From an uncultured Ferrovibrio sp. (GTDB lineage Bacteria > Pseudomonadota > Alphaproteobacteria > Ferrovibrionales > Ferrovibrionaceae), in contig NZ_CALGPC010000010.1 in NCBI RefSeq assembly GCF_937960835.1, positions 140,646 to 204,645 on the forward strand: DNA of 64,000 nucleotides, read 5' to 3'. The position numbers and the translations under genes were made by a program. The stretch's first letter is position 1. Each line of letters opens with the position of its first letter. Below the pieces are notes generated by a model. That model was not told where the DNA came from and did not search any database. It saw nothing but the letters and a program-made list of their open reading frames with translations. Shown piece after piece: positions 32,852-41,393 of the stretch.

Positions 32852-34102
32852 ATGTCCGTGCTTGCTCCGTCCATGGCCTTCGTTGGGGGCCGCGTCCTGC
32901 TGCCTTTCGCCTGCGGCTATTTCATGTCCTACCTGTTCCGCAGCGTGAACGCAGTCATCGCGCCCAACCTGCAGCGCGACCTCGGCATCGGCGCCGGCGA
33001 CCTGGGCACGCTGACAGCCGCCTATTTCGTCGCCTTCGCGGCCTTCCAGCTGCCGCTAGGCATCCTGCTGGACCGTTTCGGACCGCGCCGCGTGCAGGCC
33101 GTGCTGCTGCTCTCGGCCGCGCTCGGCGCCATCATCTTCGCGGTCGGCAGCAGCCTCAGCCATCTGGTCATCGGGCGCACCCTGATCGGCTTCGGCGTCG
33201 CAGGCGGCCTGATGTCGGCCATGAAGGCCATCGCGCTATGGCTGCCCAAGGAACGCTGGGCGCTGGCCAATGGCGTGTTCATGACGGCGGGCGGACTGGG
33301 CGCGCTGGCGGCGACCCTGCCGGTCGAGCTGGCGGTTGAGCATACCCATTGGACGGTGGTCTTCTGGGGCCTTGCCGGCCTCACCGTCTTTGCGTCGATG
33401 ATGATCTTCTTCGTCGTGCCGGAACATCCCGGCGCGCCGAAAGCAACCACCAGTCTGGGCCAGCAGCTGCGTGAATGCGGCGCCTTCCTGGTCGATAGAC
33501 GCTTCTGGCGGATCGCGCCGGTTTCGATGATGGGCATGGCCAGCGGCATGGCCATCCAGGGCCTATGGGCCGGCCCCTACCTGCGCGACGTGGCCGGCCT
33601 GGAGCGGGCCACCGCAGCACAGGTGCTGTTCATCCTTGCGGCGGCGCTCACCGCCGGCTTCACGCTGACCGGCATCGCCGCCGACCGTCTGCAGCGGCGC
33701 GGCATTCCACTCAGCCGCACCATGAGCCTGAGCGTCGTCGTTTATGCGGCGGTTCTGGCCCTGCTGGCCAGCGCCATCGATCCGGCCAATCCGCTGCTGT
33801 GGATCGCCTTCGGGATCATGAGCAATACGACGGTGCTGGCCTATCCGATCCTGAGCAGCCAGTTCGCGCTGGAGCAGGCCGGCCGGGTGAACACGCTGCT
33901 GAACGGCGTGGTATTCGGCTTTACCTTCTTCGCCCAGGCCGGCATGGGCTGGCTGATCGACCTCTGGCCGCGCAACGCCAATGGCAGTTATCCGGTGGAG
34001 GCCTATCAGTGGACCTTCGGGCTGGCGCTGGTGCTTCTGCTGCTGTCGCTGGGATGGTACCTGCTGCCGCAGCGCGAACCGGCGTCCGCTCGCAAGGAAT
34101 GA
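32852..34102 (+). CDS. MFS transporter
   Basis: 416 residues, about 12 hydrophobic helices. RSVNAVIAPNLQRDLGIGAGDLGTLTAAYFVAFAAFQLPLGILLDRFGPRRVQ carries the MFS loop 2-3 signature, and the second half begins about residue 225. The NAV-APNLQRDLG start is typical of the NNP/OFA-like and related anion/drug transporter groups. Substrate not identifiable. It starts 12 bases after the cyclase gene and its end joins ugd in a triplicated 15-bp sequence. Confidence 0.88.
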   Translation: MSVLAPSMAFVGGRVLLPFACGYFMSYLFRSVNAVIAPNLQRDLGIGAGDLGTLTAAYFVAFAAFQLPLGILLDRFGPRRVQAVLLLSAALGAIIFAVGSSLSHLVIGRTLIGFGVAGGLMSAMKAIALWLPKERWALANGVFMTAGGLGALAATLPVELAVEHTHWTVVFWGLAGLTVFASMMIFFVVPEHPGAPKATTSLGQQLRECGAFLVDRRFWRIAPVSMMGMASGMAIQGLWAGPYLRDVAGLERATAAQVLFILAAALTAGFTLTGIAADRLQRRGIPLSRTMSLSVVVYAAVLALLASAIDPANPLLWIAFGIMSNTTVLAYPILSSQFALEQAGRVNTLLNGVVFGFTFFAQAGMGWLIDLWPRNANGSYPVEAYQWTFGLALVLLLLSLGWYLLPQREPASARKE

Positions 34103-34140
34103 CTGGTCAGGGAATGGCCGGTCAGGAAATGACTGGTGGA
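34096..34140. repeat. three tandem 15-bp repeats
   Basis: GGAATGACTGGTCAG (34096-34110), GGAATGGCCGGTCAG (34111-34125) and GAAATGACTGGTGGA (34126-34140). The first copy contains the MFS stop and the second the ugd stop. Looks like local duplication of the convergent gene ends. Confidence 0.75.
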
Positions 34141-35438
34141 CGCCCGACCGAGTGATAGACATAGCCGGCCTGACGCATCTCGGCCGGCTTGTAGATGTTG
34201 CGCAGATCGACCATCAGCGGCTGCTTGAGCAGCGTCTTCAGGCGCTGCAGGTCGAGCGCGCGGAACTGGTTCCATTCAGTGATGATGACCAGGAGGTCAG
34301 CGCCCTGCGCGGCTTCGTAGGAATCATCGCACCAGGTGATGTCCTTCAGCAGCTTCTGCGCCTCGTGCATGCCCTCCGGGTCATAGGCTCTGATCTTCGC
34401 GCCGGCCGCCTGCAAGGCCGGAATGATGTCCAGACTGGGGCTGTCGCGCATGTCGTCGGTGCCCGGCTTGAAGGTCACGCCCAGCACCGCGATGGTCTTG
34501 CCCTGCACCGAACCGCCGGCGGCGGCGATGATCTTCTCGGCCATGCGGCGCTTGCGCTTGTCGTTCACGGCGGAAACCGTCTCGACGATGGTTAGCGGCG
34601 AGCCGTATTTGCGGCCGGTGGCGACCAGTGCCTGGGTGTCCTTCGGGAAGCAGGAACCGCCATAGCCCGGACCGGCATGCAGGAACTTGCTGCCGATACG
34701 GCCATCGAGGCCGATGCCGCGGGCGACGTCCTGGACGTTGACGTTCACCTTCTCGCAGAGATCGGCAATCTCGTTGATGAAGGTGATCTTGGTCGCCAGG
34801 AAGGCATTGGCGGCATACTTGATCAGCTCTGCCGTTTCCAGCGCGGTGAACAGGATCGGCGTCTCATTCAGATAAAGCGGCCGGTAGAGATTGCGCAGGA
34901 TTTCGCGGGCGCGGTCGCTTTCCGCGCCGCAGACGACGCGGTCAGGCCGCATGAAATCCTCGATGGCCGCGCCCTCGCGCAGGAATTCCGGATTGGATGC
35001 CACTTCGAAATCCGCATCGGGGCGGGTTTCGCGGATGATACGCTCGACCTCGCGGCCGGTGCCAACCGGCACGGTCGACTTCGTCACCACCAGCGTATAG
35101 CCGTCCATCGCCTCGGCGATTTCCTTGGCCGCCGCGTAGACGTAAGTCAGGTCAGCCTCGCCGTCGCCACGACGCGATGGCGTGCCGACCGCGATGAACA
35201 CGGCATCGGCACTGCGCACCGCCGATTTGATGTCCTGCGTGAACGTCAGCCGCCCGGCTTTGACGTTGCGCGCGACCAGATCGTCAAGGCCGGGCTCGAA
35301 GATCGGCATCTTGCCCTGCTGCAGCGCATTGATGCGATCCGGGTTCTTGTCGACGCAGATGATCGTGTGACCGAATTCCGAGAAGCAGGTTCCGGACACC
35401 AGACCAACATATCCGGTGCCAATCATTGCCACGCGCAT
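34122..35438 (-). CDS. ugd: UDP-glucose 6-dehydrogenase
   Basis: 438 residues. NAD-binding GTGYVGLVSG at the N terminus, the active-site cysteine in GPGYGGSCFPKDT (about residue 260), and the C-terminal domain GVTFKPGTDDMRDSPS are diagnostic. It oxidises UDP-glucose to UDP-glucuronate, a precursor of acidic polysaccharides and lipid A modification sugars. CCAGGAG lies upstream of the ATG. galU is 29 bases upstream on the same strand and supplies its substrate. Stop reached within the triplicated repeat at 34096-34140. Confidence 0.96.
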   Translation of the reverse strand: MRVAMIGTGYVGLVSGTCFSEFGHTIICVDKNPDRINALQQGKMPIFEPGLDDLVARNVKAGRLTFTQDIKSAVRSADAVFIAVGTPSRRGDGEADLTYVYAAAKEIAEAMDGYTLVVTKSTVPVGTGREVERIIRETRPDADFEVASNPEFLREGAAIEDFMRPDRVVCGAESDRAREILRNLYRPLYLNETPILFTALETAELIKYAANAFLATKITFINEIADLCEKVNVNVQDVARGIGLDGRIGSKFLHAGPGYGGSCFPKDTQALVATGRKYGSPLTIVETVSAVNDKRKRRMAEKIIAAAGGSVQGKTIAVLGVTFKPGTDDMRDSPSLDIIPALQAAGAKIRAYDPEGMHEAQKLLKDITWCDDSYEAAQGADLLVIITEWNQFRALDLQRLKTLLKQPLMVDLRNIYKPAEMRQAGYVYHSVGRPPVIS

Positions 35439-35467
35439 GCTCTACTCCTGGGAATCAGTCTGGAGGA

Positions 35468-36346
35468 TCAAAGTTGTTTATGGACTTCACGGACGATGGC
35501 CGCGACGTCTTTCTGCATGTCTTCGCGGGCGAGCGCGAAAGCGATGTTGGCGTGCAGGAAGCCGACCTTGTCGCCGCAATCGTAGCGTTCGCCCTTGAAG
35601 CGCAGACCGTGGAACGGCACTTCGCCGATCATCCGGGCCATGGCGTCCGTAAGCTGAATTTCTCCGCCGGCACCGCGCTGGACGTAATCCAGGTGGCGGA
35701 ACACGCTCGGCTGCAGGATGTAGCGGCCAATCACCGCGGTAGTGCTCGGAGCCTCTTCGGGCTTGGGCTTCTCGACGAGGCCCTTGACCTCGACCAACTG
35801 GGCATTGTCCTTACCCGGGCTGATGATGCCATAGCGCTTGGTATGCTCGCGCGGCACGTCCATGGCAGCGATGATGTTGCCGCCGACCTTGTTATAGGCA
35901 TCCACCATCTGGGCCAGGCAGGCACGTGGCGCCAGGATCAGGTCGTCCGCCAGCAGCACGGCGAAAGGCTCGTCGCCGACGAGCGGCTTGGCGCAGCGCA
36001 CGGCATGGCCGAGCCCCAGCGGCTCCATCTGGCGGGTATAGGAGACCTGCCCGGCCTTGGGCATCCAGCTGTTGATGGCGTCCAGCAGATCGCGCTTGTC
36101 GCGCTCACGCAGCACATCTTCCAGCTCGTAGGAGCGGTCGAAATGATCCTCGATGGCCTGCTTGCCACGGCCGGTGACGAAGATGAATTCTTCGATGCCA
36201 GCCGCTCGCGCCTCTTCAACGGCGTATTGGATCAGCGGCTTGTCCACCACCGGCAGCATTTCCTTTGGCATGGCCTTGGTGGCGGGCAGAAAACGGGTGC
36301 CCAGGCCGCCCACGGGAAACACGGCTTTGCGGATCGGTCGATTCAT
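35468..36346 (-). CDS. galU: UTP-glucose-1-phosphate uridylyltransferase
   Basis: 292 residues. The nucleotidyltransferase motif GGLGTRFLPATKAMPKEMLPVVDKP, the substrate loops GHAVRCAKPLVGDEPFAVLLADDL and the TTAVIGRYILQPSVF segment identify GalU. It makes UDP-glucose from UTP and glucose-1-phosphate. It is the upstream gene of a galU-ugd unit, so the pair directs carbon to UDP-glucuronate. The 236-bp gap to the ech gene holds a run CCCCCCTTTTTTC but no clear promoter. Confidence 0.97.
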   Translation of the reverse strand: MNRPIRKAVFPVGGLGTRFLPATKAMPKEMLPVVDKPLIQYAVEEARAAGIEEFIFVTGRGKQAIEDHFDRSYELEDVLRERDKRDLLDAINSWMPKAGQVSYTRQMEPLGLGHAVRCAKPLVGDEPFAVLLADDLILAPRACLAQMVDAYNKVGGNIIAAMDVPREHTKRYGIISPGKDNAQLVEVKGLVEKPKPEEAPSTTAVIGRYILQPSVFRHLDYVQRGAGGEIQLTDAMARMIGEVPFHGLRFKGERYDCGDKVGFLHANIAFALAREDMQKDVAAIVREVHKQL

Positions 36347-36582
36347 ACTCCGGACTTTCTTTTTGTTGATTCACTTTGGATTCGGACCGCAGCTTGGCGC
36401 GGTTGTACGCCGCCCCAGAACGCTGCGCAACCGCCCATGTTGTGACCGTTTAAGTCCTTCATGGTTCGGTAATGGGGCGAAATTTGGGCCCTGATCCCCC
36501 CTTTTTTCAAGGCCGCCTCCGCCGCTGCTTTTCCGGCCGGTCCACCCGCCCTATCATGCCGGGCAAATTCAAGGAGATCATC

Positions 36583-37389
36583 GTGTCTGCCGCGCCACAG
36601 CTAGACCAGGAGGCTGCACCCGTCCTCCGTGACCAGCCGGAGACGGGGATAGTCCGCCTCACGCTCAACCGCCCGAAAGCCTATAACAGCCTGTCGTCCG
36701 GCCTGATGGCCGCCCTGCAGGCCGAGCTGGATACCATCAAGGCCGATCGCAGCATCAAGGCCGTCATCATCGCCGGCAACGGCCCCGGCTTCTGCGCCGG
36801 TCATGACCTGAAGGAGATCCGGGCCAATCCCGGCCGCCAGAACTACGAAGCCCTGTTCCGGCAATGCTCGATGCTGATGCAGTCGATCGTTGCCCTGCCC
36901 CAGCCGGTGATCGCCCGCGTCCATGGCATTGCCACCGCCGCCGGCTGCCAGCTCGTTGCAAGCTGCGATCTGGCCGTCGCTGCGGAGACCGCCCGCTTTG
37001 CGACGCCCGGCGTCAATATCGGCCTGTTCTGCTCGACGCCGATGGTGGCGCTGTCGCGCAATGTCTCGCGCAAGCACGCCATGGAGATGCTGCTGACCGG
37101 CGAGATGATCCCGGCTCATCGTGCCGAGGCCATGGGGCTGGTGAACCAGGTAGTGTCCGAAGCCGAACTCGATGAAGCCGCCCTGGCCTTTGCCCGTCTG
37201 ATCGCGGCGAAATCGCCCCTGACGGTCAAGATCGGCAAGGAAGCCTTCTACCGCCAGCTTGAGATGCCTCTGGCGCAGGCCTACGACTACGCCAGCCGCG
37301 TCATGACCGAAAATCTTCTCGCCCGCGATGCCGAAGAAGGCATCGACGCCTTCCTGCAAAAACGCCCGCCGACCTGGCAGGGCTGCTGA
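36583..37389 (+). CDS. enoyl-CoA hydratase/isomerase family protein
   Basis: 268 residues from a GTG at 36583, six bases after AAGGAG; the frame is open upstream to 36472 but the better site is this one. Crotonase fold: TLNRPKAYNSLSSG, the oxyanion-hole segments AGNGPGFCAGHDLKE and VHGIATAAGCQLVASCDLAVA, then ATPGVNIGLFCSTPM and LSRNVSRKHAMEMLLTGE. The CAGHDLKE plus FCSTPMVALSR pattern resembles ECHDC3-type proteins, whose catalytic acids are altered, so hydratase activity is uncertain. First gene of a tight three-gene unit with a CoA-binding protein and metY. Confidence 0.88.
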   Translation: MSAAPQLDQEAAPVLRDQPETGIVRLTLNRPKAYNSLSSGLMAALQAELDTIKADRSIKAVIIAGNGPGFCAGHDLKEIRANPGRQNYEALFRQCSMLMQSIVALPQPVIARVHGIATAAGCQLVASCDLAVAAETARFATPGVNIGLFCSTPMVALSRNVSRKHAMEMLLTGEMIPAHRAEAMGLVNQVVSEAELDEAALAFARLIAAKSPLTVKIGKEAFYRQLEMPLAQAYDYASRVMTENLLARDAEEGIDAFLQKRPPTWQGC

Positions 37390-37392
37390 GTG

Positions 37393-37905
37393 ATGCCGAT
37401 GACGACCGCAACCTTGGAAAAGATCGACCACGAAAACTACAGCGACGATTACATCCGTAGCATCCTGCGCAAGGTGAACGTCATCGCCATGGTGGGCGCC
37501 AGCGCCAACTGGAACCGACCCTCCTACTTCGCGATGAAATACCTTCAGCAGAAGGGCTATCGCGTCATCCCGGTGAATCCGAAGGAAGCGGGCAAGGAAA
37601 TCCTCGGCGAGAGGGCCTATGCCGCGCTGACCGACATTCCGGTCAAGGTCGACATGGTGGACTGCTTCCGCGCCTCCGAAGCCATTCCGCCGATCGCCGA
37701 GGATGCCATCAAGATCGGCGCCAAGGTTCTGTGGATGCAGCTTGGCGTGCGCAACGACGAAGCCGCCAGGAAGGCCGAAGCCGCCGGCTTGCAGGTGGTG
37801 ATGAACCGCTGCCCTAAGATCGAATATGGCCGCCTCAGCCAGGAAATCGGCTGGATGGGTGTGAACACCCGCGTTATTAACTCCAAAAGACAGCGCAGGA
37901 TCTGA
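37393..37905 (+). CDS. CoA-binding (YccU-type) protein
   Basis: 170 residues from the ATG at 37393 (GTG 37390 and ATG 37399 are alternatives). Rossmann-like CoA-binding fold of the acyl-CoA synthetase N-terminal type: VNVIAMVGASANWNRPSYFAMKYLQQKGYRVIPVNPKEAGKEILGE, DIPVKVDMVDCFR and VLWMQLGVRNDEAARKAEAAGLQVVMNRCPKIEY. It lacks the catalytic parts of ADP-forming synthetases. The cysteine in NRCPKIEY is typical. Three bases after the ech stop and 4 bases before metY; function unknown. Confidence 0.9.
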   Translation: MPMTTATLEKIDHENYSDDYIRSILRKVNVIAMVGASANWNRPSYFAMKYLQQKGYRVIPVNPKEAGKEILGERAYAALTDIPVKVDMVDCFRASEAIPPIAEDAIKIGAKVLWMQLGVRNDEAARKAEAAGLQVVMNRCPKIEYGRLSQEIGWMGVNTRVINSKRQRRI

Positions 37906-37909
37906 TCCC

Positions 37910-39238
37910 GTGGAACCGAAGAATAAAGCTGTCGCCGCTTCCAAGCGCGCGGCCGAAAATGCCTCACCATACGGCTTCGATACCTTGCAGGTGCATGCCG
38001 GCACCGCACCCGACCCGACCACCGGCGCACGCAGCACGCCGATCTACCAGACCACGGCCTATGTGTTCGAGGATGCCGATCAGGCCGCCTCGCTGTTCAA
38101 CCTGCAAAGCTTCGGCAACATCTATACCCGCCTGACCAACCCGACCACGGCGGTGCTGGAGCAGAAGGTCGCGGCCTTGGAAAATGCCCGCGCCGCCACA
38201 GCGGTGGCCAGCGGCCATGCCAGCCAGGCCGTCGCCTTCCACATGCTGATGAATCCGGGCGATCACATCGTCTCGTCCAGCAAGCTTTATGGCGGCTCGA
38301 TCACCCAGCTCGGCGTCAGCTTCAAGCGCTTCGACTGGCACACCACCTTTGTCGATCCCGACGACATCAAGGGCTTTGCCGACGCCATCACGCCGAAGAC
38401 CAAGGCGATCTATGCCGAAAGCCTGTCCAATCCCGGCGGGGTGGTCTGCGACATCGAGGCCCTGGCCGAAATCGCACATAAGGCGGGCATTCCGCTGATC
38501 ATCGACAATACCATGGCCTCGCCCTATCTCTGCCGCCCCATCGAATGGGGCGCCGATATCGTGCTGCATTCAGCCACCAAATTCCTCGGCGGCCACGGCA
38601 ATTCGATGGGCGGCGTGATCGTCGATTCCGGCAAGTTCGACTGGGGCCAGAACGACAAGTTCCCGCATCTGTCGCAGCCCTCACCCGCCTATCATGGCCT
38701 TACCTTCTGGGAGACCTTCGGCGACATGGCCTTTGCGGTGGCCTGCCGCGCCATCTCGCTGCGCGATCTTGGCCCGGCGATCTCACCCTTCAACGCCTTC
38801 ATGATCCTGACCGGCATGGAGACCTTGAGCCTGCGCATGCGCAAGCATTGCGACAACGCGCTCGCCATCGCTGAATTCCTGTCCAAGCATCCGAAGGTGG
38901 CCTGGGTGTCCTATGCCGGCCTGAAGGGCGACCGCTATCATGCGCTGGCGCAGAAATACCTGCCCAAGGGTGCTGGTTCAGTCTTCACCTTCGGCCTGAA
39001 GGGCGGCTACGAGGCCGGTCTGAAATTCGTCGACACAGTGGAAATCTTCTCGCACCTGGCCAATGTCGGCGATACCCGCAGCCTGGTCATCCACCCGGCC
39101 TCCACCACCCACCGTCAGCTTACGCCCGAACAGCGAGAAGCCGCCGGTGCCGGCGATAACGTGATCCGCCTGTCGATCGGCATCGAGGATGTCAATGACC
39201 TGATCAAGGATATCGACAAGGCCCTGAACGCGGCCTAA
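37910..39238 (+). CDS. metY: O-acetylhomoserine aminocarboxypropyltransferase
   Basis: 442 residues from a GTG. Cys/Met metabolism PLP enzyme: YGFDTLQVHAGTAPDPTTGARSTPIYQTTAYVF, the SGHASQAVAFHMLMNPGDHIVSSSKLYGGSITQL segment, IIDNTMASPYLCRPIEWGADIVLHSATKFLGGHG with the Schiff-base lysine of SATK, and the C-terminal SLVIHPASTTHRQL. It makes homocysteine from O-acetylhomoserine and sulfide. Last gene of the ech, CoA-binding, metY unit. The 4-base tail overlap with the AraC regulator end is a convergent contact. A role for the first two genes in sulfur amino acid metabolism is inferred from proximity only. Confidence 0.95.
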   Translation: MEPKNKAVAASKRAAENASPYGFDTLQVHAGTAPDPTTGARSTPIYQTTAYVFEDADQAASLFNLQSFGNIYTRLTNPTTAVLEQKVAALENARAATAVASGHASQAVAFHMLMNPGDHIVSSSKLYGGSITQLGVSFKRFDWHTTFVDPDDIKGFADAITPKTKAIYAESLSNPGGVVCDIEALAEIAHKAGIPLIIDNTMASPYLCRPIEWGADIVLHSATKFLGGHGNSMGGVIVDSGKFDWGQNDKFPHLSQPSPAYHGLTFWETFGDMAFAVACRAISLRDLGPAISPFNAFMILTGMETLSLRMRKHCDNALAIAEFLSKHPKVAWVSYAGLKGDRYHALAQKYLPKGAGSVFTFGLKGGYEAGLKFVDTVEIFSHLANVGDTRSLVIHPASTTHRQLTPEQREAAGAGDNVIRLSIGIEDVNDLIKDIDKALNAA

Positions 39239-40128
39239 GCGCCGTTGCGCCGGCGGAACTCCGTCGGCGTAACACCGGTCTGCTTGGTGAAGAAGCGCGT
39301 GAAATAGGCCGGATCCTCGAAGCCGAGCGCATAGGCAATTTCCTTCACCGACATAGAGGTGAAGGTCAGGTCGCGCATTGCCTCCAGGATCACGCGCTGA
39401 TTGATCGCGCCGAGGGCCGAGGTATTGAACGCAACCCGGCAGACCCGGTTGAGGTGAACCTCGGAAATCGCCAGCTGTTCGGCGTAATAGGCGACGGAGC
39501 GCTGCGTTCTGTAATCGCGGTCGAGCAGGCTGCGGAATTGCGCCGCATGCCGCGCCATGCGGCCGCCTAACCCCTCATCCTCCATCGCCGATGCCGCCAC
39601 CATACGGCTAAGCGCGATCAGCACGATGGCGACATGGGACTGGATCATGCCATGCCGCCCGGGCGCGCTGCCGGCATATTCCTCGGCCACGGCCGCAATG
39701 CTGCGCGCAACCAAGGCAGCCGTCGGCGCCTGCAGTCTGACGGCCTGCGGCTGCGCCAGAATCCGGCGCGCTTCCGGACTGACGGAAAGGATTTGCGCCA
39801 CCTGGTCGGCCAGCAGCGTCACCACATAGCCATCGGTATCGGGAGAGAAGCGGAAACCATGCGTCACCCCCGGCGTAACGGTAACGAGGGCGGGTGCTTT
39901 CATTGCCACCACCCGCTCGCCCATTGTGCATTCCGCCCGCCCGCGGGTGATGTTCAAAATCTGAAAGAAATTCTGATGCCGGTGCAGGCCGATTTCCCAG
40001 TTGAACAGGGCGCTGCGGGCCGGAATGGACTCACAATGCAGCCAATCGGCCTGGAAACGGTCTTGCGCCGCCTCGCCATAGAGCGCGTAGGTCGGCACGG
40101 CCTGGGGTCCAGCGGCAACGGACGGCAT
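39235..40128 (-). CDS. AraC family regulator, PobR-like
   Basis: 297 residues. A cupin-like N-terminal effector domain (NFFQILNITRGRAECTMGERVVAMKAPALVTVTPGVTHGF) and a C-terminal AraC HTH pair (AISEVHLNRVCRVAFNTSALGAINQRVILEAMRDLTFTSMSVKEIAYALGFEDPAYFTRFFTKQTGVTPTEFRRR). Divergent from pobA with an 85-bp gap, so it is probably the 4-hydroxybenzoate-responsive activator; some bacteria use an AraC-type PobR. Control is inferred from position. Confidence 0.88.
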   Translation of the reverse strand: MPSVAAGPQAVPTYALYGEAAQDRFQADWLHCESIPARSALFNWEIGLHRHQNFFQILNITRGRAECTMGERVVAMKAPALVTVTPGVTHGFRFSPDTDGYVVTLLADQVAQILSVSPEARRILAQPQAVRLQAPTAALVARSIAAVAEEYAGSAPGRHGMIQSHVAIVLIALSRMVAASAMEDEGLGGRMARHAAQFRSLLDRDYRTQRSVAYYAEQLAISEVHLNRVCRVAFNTSALGAINQRVILEAMRDLTFTSMSVKEIAYALGFEDPAYFTRFFTKQTGVTPTEFRRRNGA

Positions 40129-40213
40129 GTTTGGATTGTCCTATCTTTTGTCAGGCCTGTCCATCGCCCTCGTATCGGCCCGCTACTAGCTTCTTCCCCA
40201 GTGGGAGGAAACG

Positions 40214-41383
40214 ATGCGCACGCAGGTCGCCATCATCGGCGCAGGCCCTGCCGGGCTGCTGCTGGGGCAGCTTCTACTGAAGCATGGGATTTCCAACGTC
40301 ATTCTTGAGCGGCAAAGCGCGGATTATGTGCTTGGTCGCATCCGGGCCGGCGTGGTCGAGAAAGGCACGGCTGACCTCTTGGATGAAGCCGGTGTCGGCA
40401 CCCGGATGCACAAGGAAGGCCTGATCCATAACGGCATCGAGATCGCCTTCTCCGACGCCCGCCACCGGATCGACTTCCACAACCTGATCGGCAAAAGCGT
40501 CATCATCTACGGCCAGACCGAAATCACCCGCGACCTGATGGCCGGCCGCGCGGCGGCTGGCGGTGAAACCGTCTATCAGGCCGAGGATGTCAGTCTGCAT
40601 GAGATTGATAGCGACCGTCCAAAAGTACGCTACCGCAAGAACGGCGAGGAACATGAGGTCGAATGCGATTTCATCGCTGGCTGCGACGGCTTCCACGGCG
40701 TCAGCCGCCGCAGCATCCCGGAAAGCGTCCTGCAGACCTATGAGCGGGTCTATCCCTTCGGCTGGCTGGGCATCCTGGTCGACAAGCCGCCGGTATCAGA
40801 AGAGCTGATCTATGTGGGCCATGAGCGGGGCTTTGCGCTCTGCTCCATGCGCACGCCCACGCGCAGCCGCCTCTATATCCAATGCAGCCTAGAAGACCGC
40901 GTCGAGGACTGGCCGGATGAGCGCTTCTACGAGGAGCTAAAGCAGCGCCTGGATGCCGAGGCCGTCGCCCGCCTGCAAGAAGGGCCGTCCATCGAAAAGA
41001 GCATCGCGCCACTGCGCAGCTTCGTGGCCGAGCCGATGCGCTACGGCCGGCTTTTCCTGGCAGGCGATGCGGCGCATATCGTTCCGCCGACCGGCGCCAA
41101 GGGCCTCAATCTGGCCGCCAGCGATGTGCATTATCTCTGGCAAGCTTTGACGGATTTCTACAAACGGAACTCCCAAGCCGGCATCGATGCCTATTCCGCC
41201 CGTGCGCTCCGCCGCGTGTGGAAGGCCGAACGCTTCTCCTGGTGGATGACGTCGATGCTGCACCACTTTCCAGACAACAGCGGCTTCGATCGGCGCCTGC
41301 AGCGCACCGAGCTGGAATACCTGATCTCCTCGCGGGCTGCGATGACGGCGCTGGCCGAGAATTACGTCGGCCTGCCCTACTGA
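40214..41383 (+). CDS. pobA: 4-hydroxybenzoate 3-monooxygenase
   Basis: 389 residues. FAD-binding GAGPAG at the N terminus, the DG motif CDGFHGVSR, and the second GD motif AGDAAHIVPPTGAKGLNLAASDV. The tyrosines and prolines of the substrate pocket are present (PPTG; NYVGLPY at the end). This flavoprotein hydroxylates 4-hydroxybenzoate to protocatechuate with NADPH. Length and sequence match PobA along the whole chain. GGGAGGAAACG lies directly upstream of the ATG. The protocatechuate genes are not in this window. Confidence 0.96.
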   Translation: MRTQVAIIGAGPAGLLLGQLLLKHGISNVILERQSADYVLGRIRAGVVEKGTADLLDEAGVGTRMHKEGLIHNGIEIAFSDARHRIDFHNLIGKSVIIYGQTEITRDLMAGRAAAGGETVYQAEDVSLHEIDSDRPKVRYRKNGEEHEVECDFIAGCDGFHGVSRRSIPESVLQTYERVYPFGWLGILVDKPPVSEELIYVGHERGFALCSMRTPTRSRLYIQCSLEDRVEDWPDERFYEELKQRLDAEAVARLQEGPSIEKSIAPLRSFVAEPMRYGRLFLAGDAAHIVPPTGAKGLNLAASDVHYLWQALTDFYKRNSQAGIDAYSARALRRVWKAERFSWWMTSMLHHFPDNSGFDRRLQRTELEYLISSRAAMTALAENYVGLPY

Positions 41384-41393
41384 CTATTCCTGA

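Noticed and set aside
36347..36582. SAM-II or other SAM riboswitch upstream of the metY operon
   Set aside because: The characteristic SAM-II pseudoknot pattern was not found; the region is only GC-rich with a C-run followed by a T-run.
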